A stretch of DNA of 64,000 nt from positions 16,264 through 80,263 of the forward strand of contig JBCCHB010000073.1 of assembly GCA_039028975.1 (NCBI GenBank), given 5' to 3'. The notes beneath the pieces are model-generated. The model had not been told where the DNA came from, did no database searches, and saw nothing but the letters and a program-made list of their open reading frames with translations. Position 1 is the first letter of the stretch, and the number at the start of each line of letters is the position of its first letter. A program made the translations under genes and the position numbers. This document shows, piece after piece, positions 16,034 to 25,870 of the stretch. The DNA comes from JAHBNG01 sp039028975 (GTDB lineage: Bacteria > Chloroflexota > Anaerolineae > Caldilineales > Caldilineaceae).

Positions 16034-19000
16034 CTACTTCACAAACATCGGCAGGAAGATCCCTTCCGACATATCTGTTTCACCAACATTTTGCTCATCA
16101 ACTTCATGGAATGATGCTTCCACCATGCCCATGTCGTTGGTTGTAACACGCTGTTCGAGGTCCATGCCGTCGAGTTGAACAATGTAGTCGCCGATTGCCA
16201 ATCCATCGAAGTAGAATTTGGCGATATGATTAGTTTCGGTTTCTGCTACCGTTTCACCGGTTTCCGCATCGACCAAAGTCACCTTATGACCTGCTAACAT
16301 CGGTTCTGTGCTGGTTGATGCACCTGCGATATAGACGTAACCGTAGATACCATCGCCGATTGCTTGGTCACTGGAAAGATCTGTATTGACGGCTGCTGCT
16401 GCCACAGTCGGCACAAGTTCAAACAGATCTAGCTGAGTACCATCTTCACGTAGATAGAATGTCACTGTATGTTCCCCGGCAGCCAAGTTGAAGAGATACG
16501 GTGTCGTTGTACCGCGTTCAATAACCTGGGTGCTGAAGAATTCAGTGCTAATTGGCATATCCCAAGTGATTCCATTAACCGGTAGACCGTCAACCGTGAC
16601 ATACATGGAATTGGCTCCAATGTTAGGCGTTCGAACTACGGCTGAGATGATGTACGTATCGGTGATTTCTACATCGACACAGTACTCAACCTTCTGGGCA
16701 TCGTTCGGACCGGTGGTCTGGTTGCCCGTACCATTCAGCACTTGAACAAATCGACCACCACTGGCAGCACTGTCGTTGGCAACGGCAAAGTTACCAAAGA
16801 GGTTGCCATCTTCGCCTTCCTGCCGTAGGTCACCACAAGCTAGCGGATCATCTGGCGTAACCAGAACCAACCTTAGCTTATCGAGTTGGGTGCCGTCCTC
16901 TCGCAGGAAGACCTTGACTCGATGTTCACCTGCGTCTAGGTTGACCGCAACCGGATCGTCACCGCCACGGTTTGCGACCAAGTCTGCCTCAAAACCAGTG
17001 GTTAGGGTCGTATCCCATAGATAGCCATCAGTTGGCGTGTCGTCCACCGTTACGTAGAAGGAGTTCGAGCCGCCAACAGGTCCATTTATAGTCCCTTCAA
17101 TATTGTATGTTCCTGCAGTATCAACAATGAAGCAGTGCTCGACAAAGGAGCCGGATGGACCAAAGTTTTCATTTCCCGCACCATTCGGTACTTCAACGTA
17201 GGCTCCGTTGCTTGCATTCGCATCATTGACTACAGTAAACAGACCGTTCAATGAACCATTTTCTGCTTCTTGGTCCAGACCTGCACAGACAGGTCCACCA
17301 CCACCAGGCTGGTCGAGAACCAGTCGGACCTTGTCTAGTTGGAAACCATCTTCACGTAAGTAGACGGCGACCTCATGTTCACCGGCATCCAGCGCAACCG
17401 AAACGGGGCCTGCCACGCCACGATTTTGGACAAGTTCAGCCACGAAACCTGTTGTGATGGAGGTATCCCACAGATAGCCATCCACAGGCAAGCCATCGAC
17501 CGTCACAAAAACAGAGTTGGCGCTGGCAAACGGTGCATTGACCGTGCCTTCTATGAAGTAGGTTCCAGCTTGTTCAACCGTGAGGCAGTATCTCGCAACC
17601 GTATCCGACAACGCTGTTTCATTTCCTGTCTGGTCTTGTACAACAATGTAGGCTCCGTTGCTTGCATTGGCATCGTTTACAACCACCCAACGCGGGCTGA
17701 GCGTGCCATCTTCTGCTTCGGCCATGAGCGTACCACACGTGGTGCTCGTCTGTTCTGTATAGCCAAAGTCCTGATCCAGCACATCTGGCATACCAGCCGT
17801 TAGCGTAACAGATGAAGCATTATCCAGCACGCCGTCTGGGTCACTAGCAGGAACGTTACATGTGCCTGTAATCGTTGATGGATCGACGCTGACCGTGTAC
17901 GTACCCAAAGGCAAGCTACCAAAGAGGTAGGTACCATCGGCTGCTGTGGTCGCGTTGACTGGACCCGATGCCAATCCGGTAAGCGTGACAGTAACGCCAG
18001 CTAAACCCGCTCCTGAGTCTAAACAGGTAATGGTGTCACCAATGCTACCCAGCATACCGCTGGGCTGATCGAGCACAAGACGAACCTTATCGAGTTGCCA
18101 TCCATCCTCACGCAGATAGAAGGCAACGTCATGCTCACCAGCATCCAAGGAGACAGAAACAGGTCCACTTACACCGCGATCTCCTACAAGCCCGGTAGTA
18201 AAACCAGTAGTGACTTGCGTATCCCATAAGTAGCCAACTGCTGGCTCGCCATCAACCGTTACAAAGACAGAGTTGGCGCTGGCAAAGGGGGCATTGAATG
18301 TTCCTTCTATAAAGTAGGTACCTGCCTCTTCCACGGTCAGGCAGTAGGTTGCAACCGTATCCGACAAGGCCGATTCATTTCCTGTCTGGTCTTGTACAAC
18401 AATGTAGGCTCCGTTGCTTGCATTGGCATCCTGTACAACCATCCAACGAGGGCTTAGGGTACCATCTTCCGCTTCGGCCATGAGTGTGCCACAGGTAGTG
18501 GTCGTTGATTCCCTATAACCAAAGTCCTGCTCCAGGTCGTTTGGCACAAGAGCTGTTAGGAGAACAGACGAGCTATTATCCAGCACACCATCTGGATCAA
18601 CAGCAGGAATGTTGCAGGTGCCTGTAATCGTTGAGGGATCAACAGAGATCGTGTAACTCCCAAACGGTAGATCGCTAAATAGATAGGTGCCGTCTGCTTC
18701 CGTGATGTCGATAACAGGACCAGATGCCAACCCCGTAAGGATGACAGTAACACCAGCTAAACCGGAACCAGTGGTAACACAATTGATAGTATCACCCACG
18801 CTGCCCAGTACTGGTGCGGATTCTGCATAGGCAAAGTCTTGCTCGAGATTGTTGGGCGTAGCGGCAGTTAGCGTTACCGTTGATTGATTGTCGTTGACGC
18901 CATCAGGATCATAGACCTGACTGCTCTGCTGCGGCAGCGTGCTGACATCAATCGCAACGGTGTATGTGCCTAGTTCCAGGCCACTAAAGAAGTAGAAACC

Positions 19001-20806
19001 ACTTGAATCAGTCGTATCTGTTGCAACCTGTACATTGTTGGAGTCTATCAGCTGAACCACAACACCTTGAATGGGGAAGTCGTCTCCATCAAGTAGGCCG
19101 TTGCCATCACTATCTGGATCGGACCAGATCTGATCACCGATATTCCCTTTGGTATGGAAGTAGGCAAAATCCTGCTCTGTATCGTTTGGCTGGGCCAAGG
19201 TCAGAACGACTGAAGAACGGTTGTCGTCGCCGCCATCGGGATCGTAAGCTGGATTGCCTTGCTTAACGTCAGGCAAAGTGCTGGTATCTATGACAACAGT
19301 ATAACTACCTAATGCTAGGCCATCAAAGAGGTAAAGACCGTTTGAATCTGTTGTCTCCGATGCAATAACGGTGCCGCCATCGTCTTCTAGATTTACAACA
19401 ACGCCGGGAACAGGGAAATCGTCACCATCAATGACATTGTTGCCATCATTGTCTGGGTCGGACCAGATTTGATCACCGATGCTACCTGTTGTCTCAAAGT
19501 AGGCAAAATCTTGAGCACGATTCTCTGGCTGGGCTGCCGTAATGGTGACAGTCGAGCGGTTATCGCCACCACCATCAGGATCATAAGCTGGATTGCCTTG
19601 CTTAATACCGGGCAGGGAGTTGATATCCACTTCAACGGAATAGGTTCCTAGGGCCAACCCTTCGAACAGGTATAACCCATTGGCGTCTGTGGTATCAGTC
19701 GCCACGATAGCTCCGCCAGCGTCCTTCAAATTGACAATTGCTCCCTCAATTGGGAAGTCATCACCATCAAGCGTGCCGTTGCCGTCATTGTCCGGATCGG
19801 ACCAGATCTGATCGCCAATGCTGCCTTGAATCTGGAAGTAGGCGAAATCTTGATCCAGGTTATTTGGGCTGCTCTCGGTCAAGGTTACGGTTGCCTGGTT
19901 GTCGCTGCCACCATCAGGATCATAGGCCGGATTGCCCTGCTTGTTGCTGGGAAGAGTCGAGACATCAATGGCAACAGTGTAGGTGTCCAAATCCAAAGAG
20001 CCAAAGAGGTAGTTACCATTGGCATCGGTGACATCCGTTGCAATAATCGTCCCGCTGCTATCCATGAGGTCAACGGTTACGCCCTGGAGTGGGAAGTCGT
20101 CACCGTCAAGTGCCCCATTCCCATCATTGTCGGGATCGGACCAGATCTGATCGCCAATGCTACCTTGGGTTACAGGGAAATTGGCACAGACTTTAACCTC
20201 ACGAACATTAAAGAGTTCATTGAATCCACCATAATTTTGAGTGACCTGGAAGGCAACACGAGTATTTGACGAGATGTAGGAAGAGATGTCGAACGTTCTT
20301 GTCCCTGAGGTGTCATTGGAGAAGGTCTGGAGTGGATCCCAACCCAAAGATGGTGAGTAGACCCATATGGTAACTCGATCAGTACTCTCCAAATTGCCGC
20401 TAGTGAAGTAGTCGAAGCTAAACTGAGCGTTGGTTGCACCAGTTAGGTCGGCACCCCGAAAGACATATGGTTGGGTTCCAGTGCCTGGATTGTCTGAAAG
20501 TTTGAGCAACCCGCCGGATACTTGAATAACACCGGATGATGGGCCAGAACCTCGCACATCATACTCGACCCAATCGCCGTTCCACTGGCGGGTACCATCA
20601 TTGTTACTGTAGCTTGCTGTTTCAAATTCGTCTAGGAAGAATTCTGCACTTTGGCACACCGGATCGTCGTAGTCCGTGAGAAGATTCGCTGGCGGGGGCG
20701 CTGCCTCTGCTTCAGCGACTGTAAAGAGGGTAATAATCATGACCGCCAAAGTACTTAGCAGCACCCTGAGCGAATCTGACAATCGTTTTGTCTTCTGAAT
20801 AGTCAT
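16034..20806 (-). CDS. Giant secreted protein with SdrD_B-like and carbohydrate-binding-like modules
   Basis: A 1590-residue exoprotein. A signal peptide (about 1-36, ending AEAEAA) leads to a beta-sandwich region (about 55-210). Four long SdrD_B-like repeats of about 112 residues follow (about 213-660), each starting GSIGDQIWSDPDNDG or a close variant with calcium-ligand-like Asp/Asn. Two shorter SdrD_B-like units (about 667-765 and 918-1015) alternate with four CBM6-like modules (AEAEDG and LREDG ... QLDKVRLVL) ending near 1440. A last SdrD_B-like unit precedes the C-terminus IFLPMFVK, which resembles the ends of two other exoproteins here. No catalytic site was seen. It is probably a surface adhesin, sheath component or glycan-binding scaffold. 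Confidence 0.85.
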   Translation of the reverse strand: MTIQKTKRLSDSLRVLLSTLAVMIITLFTVAEAEAAPPPANLLTDYDDPVCQSAEFFLDEFETASYSNNDGTRQWNGDWVEYDVRGSGPSSGVIQVSGGLLKLSDNPGTGTQPYVFRGADLTGATNAQFSFDYFTSGNLESTDRVTIWVYSPSLGWDPLQTFSNDTSGTRTFDISSYISSNTRVAFQVTQNYGGFNELFNVREVKVCANFPVTQGSIGDQIWSDPDNDGNGALDGDDFPLQGVTVDLMDSSGTIIATDVTDANGNYLFGSLDLDTYTVAIDVSTLPSNKQGNPAYDPDGGSDNQATVTLTESSPNNLDQDFAYFQIQGSIGDQIWSDPDNDGNGTLDGDDFPIEGAIVNLKDAGGAIVATDTTDANGLYLFEGLALGTYSVEVDINSLPGIKQGNPAYDPDGGGDNRSTVTITAAQPENRAQDFAYFETTGSIGDQIWSDPDNDGNNVIDGDDFPVPGVVVNLEDDGGTVIASETTDSNGLYLFDGLALGSYTVVIDTSTLPDVKQGNPAYDPDGGDDNRSSVVLTLAQPNDTEQDFAYFHTKGNIGDQIWSDPDSDGNGLLDGDDFPIQGVVVQLIDSNNVQVATDTTDSSGFYFFSGLELGTYTVAIDVSTLPQQSSQVYDPDGVNDNQSTVTLTAATPNNLEQDFAYAESAPVLGSVGDTINCVTTGSGLAGVTVILTGLASGPVIDITEADGTYLFSDLPFGSYTISVDPSTITGTCNIPAVDPDGVLDNSSSVLLTALVPNDLEQDFGYRESTTTTCGTLMAEAEDGTLSPRWMVVQDANASNGAYIVVQDQTGNESALSDTVATYCLTVEEAGTYFIEGTFNAPFASANSVFVTVDGEPAVGYLWDTQVTTGFTTGLVGDRGVSGPVSVSLDAGEHDVAFYLREDGWQLDKVRLVLDQPSGMLGSIGDTITCLDSGAGLAGVTVTLTGLASGPVNATTAADGTYLFGSLPLGTYTVSVDPSTITGTCNVPASDPDGVLDNASSVTLTAGMPDVLDQDFGYTEQTSTTCGTLMAEAEDGTLSPRWVVVNDANASNGAYIVVQDQTGNETALSDTVARYCLTVEQAGTYFIEGTVNAPFASANSVFVTVDGLPVDGYLWDTSITTGFVAELVQNRGVAGPVSVALDAGEHEVAVYLREDGFQLDKVRLVLDQPGGGGPVCAGLDQEAENGSLNGLFTVVNDANASNGAYVEVPNGAGNENFGPSGSFVEHCFIVDTAGTYNIEGTINGPVGGSNSFYVTVDDTPTDGYLWDTTLTTGFEADLVANRGGDDPVAVNLDAGEHRVKVFLREDGTQLDKLRLVLVTPDDPLACGDLRQEGEDGNLFGNFAVANDSAASGGRFVQVLNGTGNQTTGPNDAQKVEYCVDVEITDTYIISAVVRTPNIGANSMYVTVDGLPVNGITWDMPISTEFFSTQVIERGTTTPYLFNLAAGEHTVTFYLREDGTQLDLFELVPTVAAAAVNTDLSSDQAIGDGIYGYVYIAGASTSTEPMLAGHKVTLVDAETGETVAETETNHIAKFYFDGLAIGDYIVQLDGMDLEQRVTTNDMGMVEASFHEVDEQNVGETDMSEGIFLPMFVK

Positions 20807-20855
20807 TCTTCATCCTTTACAAAAAATGCATCAATGGAACATGACTTTGTATATT

Positions 20856-20941
20856 TAGACTCAGCTCCGTTTGAAAACCGGAGTTTGGTCTATCTTGTAG
20901 GGGCGGTGGAAAACTCCGGTTTTCAAAGAAACCGCGGTATA
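20856..20941 (+). repeat. Dispersed palindromic element, family 1, copy b
   Basis: It carries the ends CTCAGCTCCGTTTGAAAAC and TTTTCAAAGAAACCGCGGTATA-like, with inner arms CCGGAGTTT and AAACTCCGG that pair perfectly. It lies 50 bases upstream of the start codon of the giant exoprotein gene, so it would be in its promoter or leader region. Confidence 0.7.
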
Positions 20942-21762
20942 GCTTCGTATAAATGACACTTTATAAAATAATATTCTCTTGGGTGGCAGTGCTATTTATC
21001 ACGACCGCCAAAACATCATTTGACTTTATAAGATGACTCTATGAGGGCCTTAATTCATTCGTCAGTTCCCTCTCCGAACGACCAACTCAATCATGACCAC
21101 TCTGAACAATGGTTCGTATGAAAAATTGCCAGCAGATCACAACGAGCCAACCTCTTTTAGGTTGACGGCACACCCGGCTGCAATCTACTGCAATAATTCT
21201 TCGCTGAAATCGTTGGGGGAAAAGGCGACTTCGAGTAAGTACAATTATATCAAGATACAGAACTGAAAATCTTACAAAGTGTAATGAAAAATATTGGTTT
21301 GCTCGTAAACGCTATGTAAGGTAGGTAGGATTAATTCGGTGTGACCAAGGCAAGGGGAAGTGAGAACGCCATACCAAAGTGGCAAGAAAGCATCCACTCT
21401 GTCGAAGTACTCAGGAAGAGGTGCATGGGAAAGATACGTTCTCGTAGGTACATATTTGTCGTATGCTTACATGTTTGTAATATGAAAAACCCATCTGCCA
21501 GATTTCGTTAAGGCTATGCATGAAGGGTTGGAACTGCTTTGCCAAAAATCAGATGCTTAATGGGTATAGTGCGTTGAGGTCGTTTGGGCTAAAGCGTAGT
21601 TAGGGAGTAAGCGTCAAGCTGCTGGAGAGCATGCAGCGATCTACCGCCACTGTGAGTTTAGGAAAGGTCGATTCCCTAATGCAAAGACCTGGGAGATCAT
21701 AAAAACCTGCCAGATCCAATCATTGGAAAAACAATACCTGAATGTCTATGGGAACGTGACAT
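20942..21762. other. Non-coding stretch, nothing recognised
   Basis: About 820 bases between the exoprotein and the acetoacetyl-CoA synthetase gene show no convincing reading frame, RNA gene or tandem repeat on either strand. The promoter of the exoprotein gene should lie at its left edge. Parts look like decayed sequence; a degenerate intron or mobile element was considered but no diagnostic motif was found. Confidence 0.5.
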
Positions 21763-21816
21763 AAACAACTTGCATATTTGAAGGGGGTAAGCCCGATTGA
21801 AACGCGTAAGTTACTT
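21763..21816. repeat. 54-bp palindromic repeat, family 2, copy 2
   Basis: The reverse complement of this stretch aligns without length change to the repeat at 6899-6952, with similar ends (AAACAACTTG here, TAAGTTACTT at the other side) and a similar GC-rich centre. The inverted ends are less perfect than in copy 1. It lies about 120 bases beyond the 3' end of the minus-strand synthetase gene. Confidence 0.55.
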
Positions 21817-21940
21817 CCACAATGTCATGAAGTTATCGGAGACTGCAATGCACAGTGTTCTGATTTTTCTTCCTTGTCGCCACAGAGCTCACTTTGCGTT
21901 GCAGACGGAATGACTTAACTAAATGACATTGACTTTCGCT

Positions 21941-23926
21941 TCATGTCTTATCCGCCAGCTTTTGGGCAAATTCCTGGAAATACTTAATCGCCTCGGGATT
22001 CCTCATTGCTCCTGGGTTGGCTGCTTTCCCCACATCTTGGCCAAGCAAAATTTTGCGAATGGGTACTTCCATCTTCTTTCCACTGAGGGTGTAGGGTACC
22101 TCTTGGATGACAAAGACCTCATCAGGGACGTGGCGAGGGGAGACATCCTGGCGCAGTTGGACTTTAATCCGGTTGATGAGTTCGTCATTGAGTTCTGCGC
22201 CTTCCCGCAAGACCAGAAAGAGAGGCATGTAAGAATCTCGGCCTAAGGCTTCTAGGTCAATGATCAAGCTGTCCAGTATTTCGGGAAGGGACTCAACGGC
22301 TTGGTAGATTTCGCTGGTTCCCATCCGTACGCCCATGCGGTTGATGGTCGAGTCTGAGCGCCCATAGATGATACAGCCTCCCCGTTCATTGAACTTGATC
22401 CAGTCACCGTGTCGCCAGATGCCGGGATACATCTCAAAGTAACTTTCCTTATAGCGAACGTTGTCAGGATCATTCCAGAAAAAGAGGGGCATAGAGGGCA
22501 TGGGTTCGACGATGACCAACTCGCCCACCTCATCAATGATGGCCTTTCCCTCATCATCAAATGCCTGGATCTTGGCCCCAAGCGATGCACCTTGAATCTC
22601 ACCGGCGTAGATGGGCATGGTCCGGGCGCCGCCAACAAAGGCCGTACAGAGATCGGTGCCGCCACTCAGCGATTCCAGCGCTAGCGTCTCATTAATGTTC
22701 TCGTAGATCCACTGGAACCCGGAGACGGTCAGCGGCGATCCTGTGGAGCCAACCGCACGAATTTTGCTCAGATCAAAGTCTCGATTGGGGGTAATTTCAG
22801 CCTTGATGCAGGCACTAATGAAGGCTGCCGACGTGCCAAAGTAGGTCATGCTTGACTCTTCGGCAATTTGGAAGAGCGCATTCATATCAGGATAGCCAGG
22901 GGCGCCGTTGTAGAGGATGGCCGTGCAGCCACTCAACAGACTGCCCACGATGTAATTCCACATCATCCAGCCTGTGCTCGAATACCAGAAGAAGCGGTCA
23001 CTGGGCTTGAGATCGTTGTGAAAGACCACCGATTTGATATGCTCTAGCAGCACTCCTCCCTGGCCATGAACAATTGGTTTGGGTAGCCCCGTGGTTCCGG
23101 ATGAGTAAAGCACCCACAACGGATGGCCAAAGGGCACCTGCTCAAAGGACATCTCAGCCGGTGGAGTCACGCCGCTCAAGGCATCATCCCAGAGAATGGT
23201 ACTGATTAGCCCATCTGTTTTACAGTCCGCATGGGGAACGAGGATTGTCTGTTCTAGTGTAGGCAACGCGGCTTGGAGTTCGGCCACAACGTCGCACCGA
23301 TCGAAGGTCTTACCGTTGTATTTATAGCCATTGACAGCCACTAGCACCTTTGGCTCGATCTGGGTAAATCGATCAAGCACACTGCGGGAACCAAAGTCGG
23401 GCGAGCAGCTTGACCAAATGGCCCCTAAGCTAGCCGCAGCCAGGACGGCCACAATCGTTTCTGGTATATTGGGCATATAGGCCACCACCCGATCCCCCTT
23501 CTTTACGCCAGCCTCTCGTAGCACTTGAGCCATGCGATTGGCCTTCTCATAGAGATCTTGCCAGTTGATTTCAACCATCGGTTCGTCTTCGGCTTTGTAG
23601 AGAAAGGCAGGCCGATCTGAAGTCATCTTTTGGAAGATATTTTCCGCCCAGTTCATCTTCATGCCCACAAACCATTCAGTCCCCGGCATGGTACGATTGC
23701 CCAAAATGTGAGTCTCAGGCGTAGAAGCTTTCAGATCAAAGTATATCCACAGGCTGGACCAGAAATCCTCGATATGATCCACTGACCATTGCCAGAGTTC
23801 AGGGTAGCTATCAAAGATGACGCCTCGATTTTCGGCCAACCAGGACATGTAATGCGTGAGGTTTGTATCCGCAACGATTTCAGGAGATGGCTGCCAGAGT
23901 AAGCTACCTTCGGTAATTGGGTTCAT
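21941..23926 (-). CDS. aacS: Acetoacetyl-CoA synthetase (acetoacetate-CoA ligase)
   Basis: A 661-residue adenylate-forming enzyme that activates acetoacetate to acetoacetyl-CoA with ATP and CoA. The N-terminal part with LWQPSPEIVADTNLTHYM and DFWSSLWIYFD is typical of this branch rather than of acetyl-CoA synthetase. The P-loop YSSGTTGLPKP and the conserved C-terminal catalytic lysine in YTLSGKKMEVPIRK are present. Length agrees with the family (about 650). It stands alone with no operon partner and could link ketone bodies or polyhydroxybutyrate breakdown to central metabolism. Confidence 0.93.
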   Translation of the reverse strand: MNPITEGSLLWQPSPEIVADTNLTHYMSWLAENRGVIFDSYPELWQWSVDHIEDFWSSLWIYFDLKASTPETHILGNRTMPGTEWFVGMKMNWAENIFQKMTSDRPAFLYKAEDEPMVEINWQDLYEKANRMAQVLREAGVKKGDRVVAYMPNIPETIVAVLAAASLGAIWSSCSPDFGSRSVLDRFTQIEPKVLVAVNGYKYNGKTFDRCDVVAELQAALPTLEQTILVPHADCKTDGLISTILWDDALSGVTPPAEMSFEQVPFGHPLWVLYSSGTTGLPKPIVHGQGGVLLEHIKSVVFHNDLKPSDRFFWYSSTGWMMWNYIVGSLLSGCTAILYNGAPGYPDMNALFQIAEESSMTYFGTSAAFISACIKAEITPNRDFDLSKIRAVGSTGSPLTVSGFQWIYENINETLALESLSGGTDLCTAFVGGARTMPIYAGEIQGASLGAKIQAFDDEGKAIIDEVGELVIVEPMPSMPLFFWNDPDNVRYKESYFEMYPGIWRHGDWIKFNERGGCIIYGRSDSTINRMGVRMGTSEIYQAVESLPEILDSLIIDLEALGRDSYMPLFLVLREGAELNDELINRIKVQLRQDVSPRHVPDEVFVIQEVPYTLSGKKMEVPIRKILLGQDVGKAANPGAMRNPEAIKYFQEFAQKLADKT

Positions 23927-24202
23927 GAGTGACTATCCTAGCTTATATCTTATCCTACGGTAGATTTCAAAATGGGGATTCTTCGTCGTGCTAGCAGGAA
24001 GACCAAATACTCATTTTGAAATGGAGTTGAGCAACATAGATAAGAAAAAATGGACTATAGGTTGAGTGCCAATTTTATCATATTTGGATGTTCCGTAATA
24101 TTTTCTCCTGTTTGCACCTCCTTCTACAGGCATAAGGCCAAAATACTCAAGATGATATATACTACAGTCCGATATTTTCCCAATAGCGTATAGGATTATA
24201 AA

Positions 24203-25177
24203 TTGACTCAGGACAATCCAACGATATCCTCACTGATAGATATCTTTTCCTCCAATAATGTTGGAGAGTTGATCGAAAGTGAAGTCTCAGCGTATTTAGG
24301 CCGAAGGTGGCAGATTACCAATGTAGAGGATAAGCAAGACGAAGCATCCCACCCTGCTGCCCTTCTCTCTGACTCAAAGGACGCTATCTTTGTCAAACTG
24401 GGGCAAGGGAACGTCGTCAACGATCAACTGTTGCAGGAAGCGGCCGGTCTACGGCTTCTTTCAGAGCGCGGAAAGGTACGAACACCGTCCGTGATTGGCG
24501 TGGTTGATGTGAATAGAGACATGGACAGCGGCGGTGATGATAACTTGGATTATGACCTTGGCGTGGGTAATGATAGGCGAGCGTTGCTCATCATGGAAGC
24601 CGTCCAAGTCATTCCACGCAAGAAACAGCAGTGGCGAGAGATTGGTCAAGCACTGGCCCAAATCCACTCCGTGAAAGCGGACTCTTTTGGACTTGCGAGT
24701 CACTGTTATTGGGGAGATCTCTATCAAGATAACACCCCCCACGAAAATTGGCCGGACTTCTTCTGGCGATGCCGCGTGGAGCCACGCCTCAAAGCCGCGG
24801 TTGACTCTGGCAATTTACCACTGCCGTATGTCCCGCGGGTCGAGTCGATAGGGAATCGGTTGGCAGATCTATGCGGTCCAATCATTGAACCGTCCCTGCT
24901 GCATGGGGATGCCCATCAGAACAATTTTATCAGCACACATGATGGTGCCGTTCTCATCGATCCCGCGGTCTACTATGGGCACCCCGAAATCGACTTAGCC
25001 CATGTTGACTTTTTTGCCCCTGTGCCAGATGCACTCTTTGATGGTTACCAGGAGATTGCGCCCATTGATGCGGGCTTTACCCAGCGAAGGGATCTGTGGC
25101 GGCTCCCTAGTTGGCTGGCAATGGTGCAGGTGGATGGTGTGCAGCACCTGGAAACGTTGGATGCCCTGCTACTATGA
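24203..25177 (+). CDS. Fructosamine kinase-family phosphotransferase
   Basis: A 324-residue protein of the fructosamine/ketosamine-3-kinase group of the APH-like kinases. The catalytic loop LLHGDAHQNNF and the metal-binding DPAVYYGHPEIDLAH are typical; in the family these residues transfer phosphate to glycated lysine or a small sugar amine, a step in repair of protein glycation. The N-terminal half contains the ATP-lysine region (AIFVKLG). The start is TTG with an AGGATT upstream. Its stop overlaps the following acetyltransferase gene by 4 bases. Confidence 0.85.
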   Translation: MTQDNPTISSLIDIFSSNNVGELIESEVSAYLGRRWQITNVEDKQDEASHPAALLSDSKDAIFVKLGQGNVVNDQLLQEAAGLRLLSERGKVRTPSVIGVVDVNRDMDSGGDDNLDYDLGVGNDRRALLIMEAVQVIPRKKQQWREIGQALAQIHSVKADSFGLASHCYWGDLYQDNTPHENWPDFFWRCRVEPRLKAAVDSGNLPLPYVPRVESIGNRLADLCGPIIEPSLLHGDAHQNNFISTHDGAVLIDPAVYYGHPEIDLAHVDFFAPVPDALFDGYQEIAPIDAGFTQRRDLWRLPSWLAMVQVDGVQHLETLDALLL

Positions 25178-25845
25178 AGATTATATCGTTGAAGGCTGAA
25201 CATGCATCAGATGCGGCACGTTTGCACATTTCTGGCCAGCCAGGGACGTTTTTGACGAGCTTAGGAATCGATGCGCTGACCGTGATATATCGTGTTCTAC
25301 CCAATTCGGCTGGCGGGTTCGGTTTTGCAGCCTGTGCCGCGACCTCACACTCTGGCCAACTATCCGCTAGCCAGCAAACCCCTAGTCAGCTCAAGGGGTT
25401 TGTTAGCGCAACAACAAGTATTGGGCAACTGATGATGGAGATGGCCACCCAACACATCTTTCGCATTGGGCCATTGCTGTTACGTCGGTTTATTCAGCAG
25501 CCCCGATTATTCATTCGCACGGTTCAGACGCTGCTTTACCCTATGCTCTCCCATTCATCCGCCAAAGATTCGCCATCGCTCCCCTCGAAATCCAACATCT
25601 CAGAACCAGCGGTTGAGTTGCTATCCATAATGGTTGAACCTGACCAACGCGGTCGGGGGATCGGTGCAGAGCTACTGGATCATCTATGCCAGACATGCCG
25701 AGACCGCTCTGTCTCTGTCGTTGACGTCACCGTGGATTCAAAAAATCAAGGTGCTCGCCGCTTTTATGAACGGAATGGGTTTGTTCATCAAAGTGACTTT
25801 CAGATCTTTGGGCGCATGATGTGTAGCTATCGATTGCGCCTGTAG
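25174..25845 (+). CDS. GNAT family N-acetyltransferase
   Basis: A 223-residue acetyl-CoA-dependent N-acetyltransferase. The acetyl-CoA site is in MVEPDQRGRGIGAELLDHL (about residues 148-166), followed by the NQGARRFYERNGF segment that closes the GNAT core. The start is placed at 25174 because the ATG overlaps the kinase stop by 4 bases; the frame is open further upstream only inside the kinase gene. The middle has an unusual insertion of about 70 residues with two hydrophobic helices. The acceptor is unknown. Confidence 0.82.
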   Translation: MKIISLKAEHASDAARLHISGQPGTFLTSLGIDALTVIYRVLPNSAGGFGFAACAATSHSGQLSASQQTPSQLKGFVSATTSIGQLMMEMATQHIFRIGPLLLRRFIQQPRLFIRTVQTLLYPMLSHSSAKDSPSLPSKSNISEPAVELLSIMVEPDQRGRGIGAELLDHLCQTCRDRSVSVVDVTVDSKNQGARRFYERNGFVHQSDFQIFGRMMCSYRLRL

Positions 25846-25870
25846 GCTGTGAATATAGGCCGCAAATAGA

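Noticed and set aside
20942..21762. Possible group II intron or decayed mobile element
   Set aside because: No domain V hairpin, no reverse transcriptase remnant and no boundary sequence could be recognised.
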